A stretch of DNA of 64,000 nucleotides, from positions 85,808,867 through 85,872,866 of the forward strand of contig NC_079136.1 of the NCBI RefSeq assembly GCF_945859705.1, written 5' to 3'. The stretch is from Episyrphus balteatus (taxonomy: Eukaryota; Arthropoda; Insecta; Diptera; Syrphidae). The translations under genes were made by a program, and so were the position numbers. Position 1 is the stretch's first letter; every line of letters begins with the position of its first letter. Positions 34,661 through 44,728 of the stretch are shown here, in pieces. A model generated the notes under the pieces. The model searched no databases, had not been told where the DNA came from, and was given only the letters and a program-made list of their open reading frames with translations.

Positions 34661-37600
34661 TAGTCTATTTAATAGACCGGAGCTCCAGAGCAAAAATAGA
34701 ACAAATTCGTTCAAGAGGTTTTATTGCTGATTATGATTTCTTGGCATAAAAGAATACTCCAGCCAAAAGTGCTAATTAATCCATTGGTGCATTTCTGAGA
34801 AAACGGCAACACTGGTCGGTTTTCAGTTTTTTTGATTTAACTTAAAAAACAAGCCTAACTTTGAAATGGTTTTAAGACACTTTTCATAGCAAATTAATTT
34901 TCTGTCAAGTTAAGATGGTTAAAAAATTTATAAAATTATTTTTGACTAAAATTCTAACCTAAAATCAAATAAAGAAAAGTTAAAAAATTGACGATTTTAT
35001 TTTTTTATGTAACTTTGTACTTATGAAATAAAGTAGAGGTAAAATCCTTTTATAATATGTAATTTTTAATTTAGCAAATTAGCACTTATTCTGAACTTTT
35101 GTCTTTTTTAGTTAAAAGCAAGTTTTTAAAACTCGATAAAATCGTATTAATTGGTATTTTTTAGACTTTTAAACTAAACATACTTCGAGGGATTGATTTA
35201 ATATAAACTAACTAAAGCCGTGTTTTATTGGTACTCAGTATTTTACTGAGTAAACAGTTTATGCTGTAAGCAACAACAATTGATTGCTTTTATTTATTTA
35301 TTAATAATCCTTATTGTTGAAGGGTCAAAAATGTATAAGTTTAGAAAAAAATTATCTCTTTAAAATAAAAAATAAAAAACTTTTGTTTATCCTTAGCAAT
35401 CTTTTGTTGTTGTTTCCCGTGTGAAATTTTACTGAGCTAAGTACTGAGTTACCAATAAAACACGGCTTAAATATGATAAACAAAAAAATTTATTTGCATC
35501 GTTATTTATGGCCTAGTGTGCAATTTTTTGTAAGTGCATTTTTATAAATATGGATTGAATGGATGGACGGAGAGCCATTAGCTTTGGTCTATTTCATAGA
35601 GGAACATTTAATACCAACTCCTTTACTGTTTTCAATGGCCTGAAAAAAAAATTCTTGTAAAACCAGCGACCAACAAAAAGTTTGTTTTGAAAAATGAAAA
35701 AATACTCAAATGAGTTTTAAACAAAATAGCCCAGGCAAATTAGTACCTAAATCAAATTTCATTTTTCGAGGGACAAATTTGTATATCCTTATGTATGTCC
35801 TTATGTATGTCCTTATCGTAAAAGTGATTTTTTTGGGATTATAAGACATCGGGAACAGGCGCCATCTTGGTAAAGAGGTCGGTAACGTTTCATAACTTCA
35901 TTTTTACTCATGTAAACCAAAAATGTCCAAGGACAGACTTATTCACAATAAAATTATCTAAAAAATGATATACAAATGGATTCCGTGAGTTAGTTAAATT
36001 CAATTTTATAGTCGGTCAAAGTCAGGGTTCTTCTCGCAAGGTTAGGACAATATGACATTTTTTCAAATATCTAAAGAACTTTTGATTTGTTTGGGATTTT
36101 CTTCAAAAATGAATTATAACACTTTTAATTATCTATAAAATGAGCCTTTTATCGTAACCGTAACCATCATAATGTATAAGCAATCTAACGACGAAGTTCA
36201 CATTGTACTAGTTAAAAGTGAGAAAATAGCAAGTTTACTTCTATTAGGCCGAGCAAATTTTGGAAGTGGAGGTATAACCAAATATAAGTAAACACTTTTT
36301 TAACTATATGCGTCTAAATATCGAATTCAAAGTTTGGAATCTTTAATGTTAAGCTTTATATGGTTTTCGAGGGGTTAAATAAATTGAGTTTTCCAATTAA
36401 TGTGAATAAGCTAAAGTGACACTATTTTAAATTCTAAATAACTGATGCTCTGTCATTTTTCCTAAGCTTGAACACCTCAAGCTCAGCGATAAGTATGACT
36501 GAAGATATAGGCTGTGTAAGCCGTTATGTTTTCGAAACTATTGTGTTTAATTTTTTGTTTGTTTATTTGAATTTTTGAAATCCCAAATATGCTCAGTTAA
36601 AAAATCGTATATTATGACTTCGACGTTTGGTTGCTTCTGCAATGTGATAGTTACACAAACAATAAAGGGCTCTTTTTATAGATAATTAAAAGTGCTATAA
36701 TTCATTCTTGAAGAAAATCCCAAACAAATTAAAAGCTCTTCAGATATTTGAAAAAAATGTCATATTGTCCTAACCTTGCGGGAAGAACCCGGAATTTGAC
36801 CGACTATAAAATTGAATTTAAGTAACTCACGGAATTCATTTGTATATCATTTTTTAGATAATTTCATTTTGAATAAGTCTGTCCTTGGACATTTTTGTTT
36901 TAAATGAGTAAAAATTTAGGTATGAAATAAAAACGGCAACGACCTCTTTTTCAAGATGGCGGCTGTTCCCGATGTCCTATCATCCCAAAAAATTCACTTT
37001 TACGAAAAGGACCAAACACGTTCCATGAAAAAAATTTGTCCCGCGAAAAATGCAATTTGATTTACTAATTTGCCTGGGATATTTTGTTTACACGAGTTGT
37101 TTGAGTATTTTTTCGTTTTTCAAGGCAAACTTTTCGTTGGTAGCTGATTTTACAAGAATTGTTTTTCAGGCCATTGAAAACAGTAAAAGAGTTTGTAGTA
37201 AATGTTCCTCTATGCAATAGACCAAAGCTAATGGCTCTCCGTCCATCCATTCGATCCATATTTATAAAAATGCACATACAAAAATTTGCACACAAGGCCA
37301 TAACGATGCAAAATAATTTTTTTTGTTTATCATATTTAGTTTATATTAAATCAATCCCTCGTAGTATGTTTACTTTAAAAGTCTAAAAGTTACCAATTAA
37401 TTCGATTTTATCGAGTTTTAAAAACTTGCTTTTAACTAAAAGAGTCAAAAATTTAGAAAAAGTGCTAATTTTTGAATAGATACATTTATGTTGTTCCTTG
37501 ACAAAAAAAATTAAAAATTGCATATTTTCAAAGGATTTTACCTCTACTTTATTTCATTAGTTCAAAGTTTGGACGCTAAATACACAAAATGCCCCTTGAT

Positions 37601-37960
37601 TTAGTAAAAAAAAAAAAAAATAAAATCGTCAATTTTTTCACTTTTTTTTTTTTGATTTTAAGTTAGAATTTTAGTCAAAAATAATTTTTAAAATTTTTTA
37701 ACCATCTTAACTTGACAGAAAATTTAATTTGCTATGAAAAGTGTCTTTGAACCATTTCGAAGCTAGGCTTGGTTTTCGAGCTAAATCGAAAAAACTGAAA
37801 ACCGACCAGTGTTGCCATTTTCTCAGAAATGCACCAATGGATTTAGTAGCACTTTTGGCTCGAGTATTCTTTTATGCCAAGGAATCATAAGCAGCAATAA
37901 AAACTCTTGAACGAATTTGTTCTATTTTTGCTCTGGAGCTCCGGTCTATTAAATAGACTA
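34661..37960. mobile_element. 3.3-kb foldback element (giant palindrome)
   Basis: Two long arms are inverted copies of each other, from TAGTCTATTTAATAGACCGG (34661) to CCGGTCTATTAAATAGACTA (ending 37960). Matches recur through each arm, for example GGAGCTCCAGAGCAAAAATA, AACACTGGTCGGTTTTCAGT, GAGGAACATTTA and ATAATTAAAAGTG, with a centre near 36400. The arms are about 1.3-1.6 kb and diverged by several percent. The left arm alone contains the MITE at 35216-35467. The small open frames are mirror images of one another and not convincing genes. No transposase is seen. Confidence 0.85.
35216..35467. mobile_element. MITE inserted in the left arm of the palindrome
   Basis: 252 bp with inverted ends AGCCGTGTTTTATTGGTA then CTCAGTA. 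The right arm of the surrounding palindrome lacks it and gives the uninterrupted site (ATATAAACTAAATATGAT when reversed), so insertion followed formation of the palindrome. A TA target duplication is possible, but the left junction is slightly altered. Confidence 0.75.
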
Positions 37961-39208
37961 TATCTAATAATGATTTTCAAAAAATTAGTCTTCATTGAAA
38001 GATACATAGACCTTTTTTTAAAACTTATATTTGAATTTCACAATGCAAAGCAAACTGTGGAGGCTATAAAAACGAGGTTTGTGAAATTGAAAAGCATTTA
38101 AAAAGCTACAAATTTGGACGTCAGCCAAACCTATTGGTTTTAATCATTTCAGATTTCATCCGCTTACTTTATACCTATTTATTTTTTGCGGAGAATGTTA
38201 TAATATAACTCAAAAAACCAGCATTTAAATAGGTTCTATTACTAAGTTTCTTACACCTAGCTTATCTCTATACATTATTATACTAAGCAAAGTGATACTA
38301 AAAAGTAGATAGCGACAATCTTAAACGACACATAAATCTCTGTCTATAAAAAATGATTGTCACATAATATAAATAAAAAAACCCAATATGAAAAGGATCG
38401 GTATGACACAACGTCGCACAGTGGTTCCCAGATGGAAAAAACCCAAAAAAGTGAAACAGTTTTTTCAATTTTTTTGATTTGGTTTTTTGATTAAAAATAT
38501 ATTTAAATACAGAATGCAATCAATTTTAATTTTTTGCATAGCCTGGGTCCCGAGTATACTTAGCTCAAACTAGATTCTTTAAAATTTTGGAAATTTCGTT
38601 CTTTTTTTCTGCAACTTTTGATGAATTTTTTTTTTAGAATTGAGCTTTTTTTTAAAAAAAAAAAAGTATGTAGTGTTGTTAATGGTATATTTGTCTTTAA
38701 GTCTACATTTACATTGAATTTGCTTTTGAATCAGAAAAACCAGAATATTATATGAAGAAACCTCTAGAGCGAATAGTTTTTACTCTTTGTCGGCCTATAA
38801 AAAAAAGCTCCACGATGCTCCACGTTCATTTTAGTATTAATTTATAGCTAATGATATATACTATTTATGGTGTTAAAACAAATGACCCATATTGACCCAT
38901 TCTCCTGTAAGAGCTTCTTCAGTGTAGCAATGCGTTTCACTCAAACAGCACTTGAAATTGGCTTCTGGTATTACCGTTTCTAATTTAACGGCTTTTTTTT
39001 GTAAAATGAAGTGGTTTACATTATAAGAGGTCTATGTAGCCATCACTGATAAACCAAAAAATAAAGAAAAATCAAAAATTTTCAAAAAAAGGTATAAATT
39101 TAACTTTTTTTTGAAAACTTTTAATTTTCTTTGGTTTATCTAAAATTTAAACGGTATGTTTTAATAAAATGTTGAAATAAACTCAAACGAATTTAATTTT
39201 GCTCATAA

Positions 39209-40753
39209 CACTGTGATAGTTTTTAGAACTTTTTTTTTGCAACAGAGCGGAGACACATCGATTCTAGTTAATTCGAGTATGCTGAATTCAGTAGTAGCAA
39301 CCGTTTTGAAAGTTTGGCTCAAGTTTTCGAGAAATTTCGAAAATAAAATCTTAGGTCGGGACTATTAAAATACTGATAATTTCGAATAATTAAGTTTTTT
39401 TAAACAGTTTTTAGTTTAGAGAAAAGCTATTCCTGTATATAGCTATATGTTTAACACTATTCCAACCTAGATTGTGATGTTTCGGTCGCTTACAAACATT
39501 TTATAAACAAAAACTTCACTTTTTCATGTTTTTTTTTTATTTTGTTGACTTTCAAAGCCTTTAATATGGAGGCAATTTGAGTTTAACATTGATTCGGGAT
39601 ATTTTATATTATTTAAATAGCATATCATTCCAAAAATGAATAAAATACTGCAAACCTGAAAAAGTTCACTAGTGAAAATTAGTCTATTAAGCTACGGAAA
39701 TGTATTAAATAACACTGGTAAGCAAAATTAAACTTTTTTTTTGCCACAAGAACCAAAATATACTTTTCTGAAGGTGAAAGGGGTGCTGAACTCGAATCCG
39801 AAGCCATACATATTTATTTGGCTTCCTTTTTTTTAAATATTACAGTTATAAAAGGGAAAAACCGTTATTTTGACTGCTTTTAACCCGACATGATGTAAGT
39901 ATATAAGAACGTTTTTTGTTTTTCCAAAAACTGTTTAATTCATTAATTTATTTTCTGATATCATGGTATAAGAAGACAAGGTATGATCATTAGAGCCGCC
40001 ATCTTACAAAATGGGGTAATAAGGTTTTGACGTTTGGCATTTGGCAAAGTCAAAAGCAACAACAATTTCCAAGACAAATTTGTTTACAACAAAAATTTCA
40101 ATGGGCTGGGCTGTCAAAACCTTAAGTAGCCATAAGTTTTGACAGTTCTCAATACTGAGTTTTTTCTAATGATCATACCTTCTCTTCTTATACCATGTTC
40201 TGATATATCTTAAGCTTAAGCTGAAAATCCAAAAACTATCTTAATTTAATCTTAAGTTCAGGTTTTGATACATTTCCGTAGCTTAGTAGGCTGATTTTCA
40301 CTAGTGAACTTTTTCAGATTTGCAGTATTTTATTCATTTTTGGAATGATATGATATTTAAATAATATAAAATATCCCGAATCAATGTTAAACTCAAATTG
40401 CCTCCATATTAAAGGCTTTGAAAGTCAACAAAATAAAAAAAACATGAAAAAGTGAAGTTTTTGTTTATAAAATGTTTTTTAAGCGACCGAAACATCACAA
40501 TCTAGGTTGGAATAGTGTTAAACATATAGCTATATACAGGAATAGCTTTTCTCTAAACTAAAAACTGTTTAAAAAAACTTAATTATTCGAAATTATCAGT
40601 ATTTTAATAGTCCCAACCTAAGATTTTATTTTCGAAATATCTCGAAAACTTGAGCCAAACTTTCAAAACGGTTGCCACCACTGAATTCAGCATACTCGAA
40701 TTAACTAGAATCGATGTGTCTCGCTTCTGTTGCAAAATCGAACTATCACAGTG
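39209..40753. mobile_element. 1.5-kb foldback element
   Basis: Inverted arms run from CACTGTGATAGTT (39209) to AACTATCACAGTG (ending 40753). Long shared stretches include CTAGTTAATTCGAGTATGCT and TTTGAAAGTTTGGCTCAAG. TAA on each side is a possible 3-bp target duplication. The centre is disrupted by the element at 39962-40197. Confidence 0.8.
39962..40197. mobile_element. Mutator-like MITE with 9-bp duplication
   Basis: The inverted ends CATGGTATAAGAAGACAAGG and CATGGTATAAGAAGAGAAGG continue into TATGATCATTAGA. Perfect 9-bp direct repeats TTCTGATAT flank it (39953-39961 and 40198-40206). 236 bp, non-coding. Confidence 0.85.
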
Positions 40754-41035
40754 TAATTAACCATAGTTATAAAATAGCGGCACATTTTCTCAGAAACCGT
40801 TAAAAGGCCTATTTTGATAGCTTTTCTAAAATGATCTCAAATGTAAGAAAACATTTTTTTTAACAAAGTAAACTTAATTTATTTGTAGAGAATTAAATGA
40901 AGTTTTCAAATATATATCCTTAAATTCTCTGTAAGGTGATCCGTTGTTGAGATATTGATAGTCAAAGTCAAAACTATGGTTTTTGGTTTGCATTCTAAAA
41001 AAAATTGTAGAAGTTTGAAACAAAAAGAATTTTAA

Positions 41036-41196
41036 AGGCTTGGCCACACCGGAGGGTATGCGGATAGCGGTAACGATATTTGTACTAAAAAAATTCCACA
41101 CCTGAACGTTGATGTGCCAGTTTGGAATTTTTTTCATACAAGTACCCTCACCGCTACCCGTACCGCTACCGCATACCCTCCAGTGTGGCCAAGCCT
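41036..41196. mobile_element. 161-bp MITE
   Basis: Long inverted ends beginning AGGCTTGGCCACAC then GGAGGGTATGCGG. TAA on each side fits a 3-bp duplication of PIF/Harbinger type, though the superfamily call is tentative. Confidence 0.75.
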
Positions 41197-41475
41197 TAAA
41201 GCCAAATAAATAGCCTTTCTAAAAATGATAATCATTTTTTCGCAAAAAATGTTCCCAATTTTTTTAGAGAAAATTTGGAAAATTTTTGTATTTGAATAGT
41301 TCCAGATCTAGTTATTTTACCATCAGAAATAAAATATTCAGTTTTTAAATCCTAAAACTAGACGAATGTAGCTTTCACATGCTTTTTGTTTTGTAATGAT
41401 ACGATCATTTTTTACTGAGATACAGCCTATCGAAAATCACTAAAAAAAATCACAATTTTTTGGGCTAGTAAGTAA

Positions 41476-42610
41476 TAGAGCTGTAGCAAATCGTATGTAT
41501 TCGTTACTAAAATGCGGGTATTCACTTCAGTAACGAGTAACGAAACGTTACTTTCTAAACAGTATCGTTACTCGTATGTTTCGTTACTGGGTACTGAAGT
41601 AACGAAACATACGAAACGATACGAAATGAAGTGATACACTCAATTTGTCGCATTTCCCATCTCGTGTCGGTATCGTAACCATAGTCAGAATGTTAACTGT
41701 AGAATTATCTGGAGTTTACTTTTGTCTCGATTAAAACAGTAGTGCCAAGGTTCAATAATCATTGTGTTATCGATAATTTATACAGAAATATCAAAAGAGA
41801 CGTTTTTGTATTTTCTTTATTTGGCCGAAATATGCATATCCACGACGCAACCAATCTGTTTATGGCCTTGGTGTTAATGGTATTGATATTTAGCTTAAGA
41901 ATGTACAAAAGTTTTTTGGTTTTTCAAAAAATTAGTTTATTTTCGGTGCAAAATTTTCAACACAAAAGAGCAGAGAAAACGAGGTTTGAAAATCACTCTC
42001 AATAGAAAAAATAAATGAAAAATTATTCGACATGGTTGTATTGAAGTGTTAATATTTCGAGATCTGCGCGTTGCACTTTTGAAATAAAGGTCTCTAAAGA
42101 ATTGTGATAAGATTACTGAAAGAATAAAAACACAAAATTAACAAAGTTTTGCCTAAAAATTTGGAAAAAAATCAAAAAAGTTTCCACGTTTGATTAAAAA
42201 AAAAAAACGAAAAAAATTCAATATAGCTACCTTTAAACTCTTATTACATGAGAATGCCGCAACCAATTTTAATGTTTATGACCTTAAAATGTAGCTTAGA
42301 TTATAGAAATTGTTATTTGTTTTTTCAAAAAAAAAATTTTTACACCCTTATACCAATGTACGAAACATACTTAAAATACCAAACATGCGAAACGTATCAA
42401 ATACATAAAATATACGAAATGTACGAAATACACGAAGCATGCGAAAGTAACGAAAGTAACAAAACAAGCGAAACACACGAAACATACGAAATATGCGAAA
42501 AATGCGAAACATACGAAAGTAACGAGTAACGATATTATTGATGCGGGTACTAGTATCAAAAGTAACGTATACATGCGGGTACTCATTTTGTCGTTACTTT
42601 TACAGCCCTA
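41476..42610. mobile_element. Non-autonomous hAT element with tandem ACGAAA repeats
   Basis: The ends TAGAGCTGTA and, reversed, TAGGGCTGTA, flanked by perfect 8-bp direct repeats GTAAGTAA (41468-41475 and 42611-42618), mark a hAT insertion. Inside, 41500-41640 and 42358-42590 are dense with GTAACGAAA and ACATACGAAA units in both orientations. These create the repetitive Glu/Thr/Tyr and Phe/Val/Cys reading frames on the two strands, which are not genes. Confidence 0.85.
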
Positions 42611-42944
42611 GTAAGTAAGTAGTAAGGTGCTATAATAATTCTGAAACTTTTTAGTTATTTGCTTTCTCAAAACTTTAATTAATTTAATTAAGTTTTAAAA
42701 GTATAAGAGAAATTCAAATCACAAAAAAAACAAGAAAAGGAAACAAAAATAATGAATATACTCGTATTAATCAATACAACTTTTGAAAAAATGAGTAATT
42801 TTAAAGTACGACTCACAATTTTTAGATCACGATGAGAATTCGTTTTATTTAATTTATATAACAAATTTCAATCAAATCGGTCCACCCGTTCAGTTTTTAT
42901 AGGTTTTTTCCACTTCCTCCATAGAAGGGAACCACTGTGCGTCG

Positions 42945-44330
42945 CACAGTGGGACGACCCATAGCAATAAATTAAAAAAATCAAATATAACTGCGGTAAT
43001 TTTTGATTGGTATGTCATCCCAAATAAATTTAGGTTCTAATTGCATCAAAATTATTTGCATTGTTCAATTAGTTCAAAAGTTATAGAGCGCCAAACATTG
43101 TCTAGTTGAATTTTTTTTCGTGCTAAAAAATCAGGTTGTAATTTGTATTACACCCAAAATTTTTTAGGGGATACAAAATTAATTTAATAATGGAAACACT
43201 CATCAAGGTATATATAAATTAATATTTAACTACAAACAAATTTTTGTTTTTGTGTGTGTTTTTATTCGTAATTTTCCAAGTGTTGGTAGAAAAGTTTTTA
43301 TTTTTTACTTTGAGTTAGATTTTTGTTTTACACCTAAAAGGCTCTCTGGGGTTTTTATGGTTTTATACTCAGGAAAGTGTCCTCTAAATGATTCAAGAAA
43401 AAAATTTTGCGGGAATTTTGCGCCAAGTGCTTAAAATAGCGTTTTTTAGGTTCAACCATCAACCCCCTATATAAAAAATGGCCAAAATTCAAAAACTTTG
43501 CTGGATAGTGCGAGAACAAGAAAATTTTGATAACTTCTTGGCTTAGAAGAGTCAACAGAAGAGTAAGAAGCTCAAATACAGGAAGTTACTAAATTTAATT
43601 GCCTCAAGGTTAAGTAGAAGTGGAAGCAGTCTTCTAGAAGCCTCAATCGGTTCATGAGCGCTAACGAATAATGGCTGAATTCTTATCTGAATATAACTAA
43701 AGCCATACTTGCGTAAGTGATAACATCATTAAAAAAAAAAAAAAAAAAAAATGCTCCTTAAACCAATATTTATTATAACATTTTACCGGTTTAATCAAAA
43801 ATGATGGGAATAAAGCCTATAAAAATGCAAACATTCTTAGCAGTTGTCAAATTTCTGGTCAAAATGTTCACATATATTAAATTATGATCGAGATATATAT
43901 CAATATTTATCAAAAAATTATAGATACAGATCTTAGTTTTCCCCTAGAATTTAACACGGGCGACTTAAGTTATACCTCAGAAATTGACACTGAATAAAAA
44001 GTTTTGTTTCTTTATTTTGTTATTTTCTTTTTTGTTTGAATATTCAAATTATAATGTTTTAATATCTATGCTATTGTTAGTTCTAATTTACATAAATTAA
44101 AATTTACTTAAAGAAGAGAAAAAAATAATAATAAAATATAATCCTAAAAAAAAAGTTCGCTGCTCAACTCTTTTAATTAAATAAAAATGTATTCCCTAGC
44201 TAAAACGTTTCCATTTTTAATTCATAGATTTAGGTGTAAATAGACTTCTTAGTGCAACTTTGCGTAGTTTCAGTCGCTTAAACACAAGATATTAGAAATG
44301 CGGATTTTTCCATACATTCGTCCGACTGTG
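42945..44330. mobile_element. Transib-like non-autonomous element 2
   Basis: Starts CACAGTGGGACGA; the reverse of the right end reads CACAGTCGGACGA (12 of 13 identical). The left flank is CGTCG, the very 5 bp shared with element 1, and the right flank is GGTCG, one mismatch away. No transposase is seen. The element abuts element 1 with only the 5-bp site between them. Confidence 0.6.
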
Positions 44331-44594
44331 GGTCGCCGCCGATTTTAATCTAAAATGTTTACAAATTTTTATATTATTTATTTTATTTATAAAATAAAAT
44401 TTCTATAAGATACACTAACTTTTGAAATTTTTAAAACGGCAACACACTGTACTAAAATATCAAGATAAAGCTCGGATAATCCCAAATCTTCTATTGTCAA
44501 AATTATGTGTTCTTTTTCCAATCTTTTTTTTTCGGTATGGAATGAATATTTAAAAAAAAATTGGTACGAATTAAAACAAAACCAGCTCCTTTCA

Positions 44595-44600
44595 TCAGTC
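44595..44600 (+). promoter_or_regulatory. Putative initiator (TCAGTC) of ModSP copy B
   Basis: TCAGTC in the context CATCAGTCGG, 134 bp before the ATG. The identical ten bases precede copy C at a similar distance, which supports a conserved core promoter. Confidence 0.45.
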
Positions 44601-44728
44601 GGATTTAAACATTAGAGGCGGATTAACAGCGTTTCGTATATTAGTGCTATCGATGACGTTCATTTCTTCAACTTTTTCGTAATTGGTGTTTTAAAATAAG
44701 TTAAACAAAATTATTAATTGGAATTAAA

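Larger units (their letters stand above)
38417..42939. mobile_element. Transib-like non-autonomous element 1
   Basis: Both ends read CACAGTGGTTCCC inward (13 of 13 identical), and the flanking 5-bp direct repeats are identical: CGTCG (38412-38416 and 42940-42944). Transib transposons are known for CACWRTG-type termini, which match the RAG heptamer CACAGTG, and for CG-rich 5-bp duplications of CGWCG type. The 4.5-kb interval has no recognisable transposase and is filled by nested elements at 39209-40753, 41036-41196 and 41476-42610. Confidence 0.7.

Noticed and set aside
37065..37386. Conserved-looking frames on both strands, with mirror relatives near 35560-35700
   Set aside because: They lie in the arms of the 34661-37960 palindrome; the similarity reflects the inverted repeat and not protein conservation.
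42248..42586. Repetitive Glu/Thr/Tyr frame and the opposite Phe/Val/Cys frame
   Set aside because: Both are read-outs of the ACGAAACATACGAAA tandem repeats inside the hAT element at 41476-42610.
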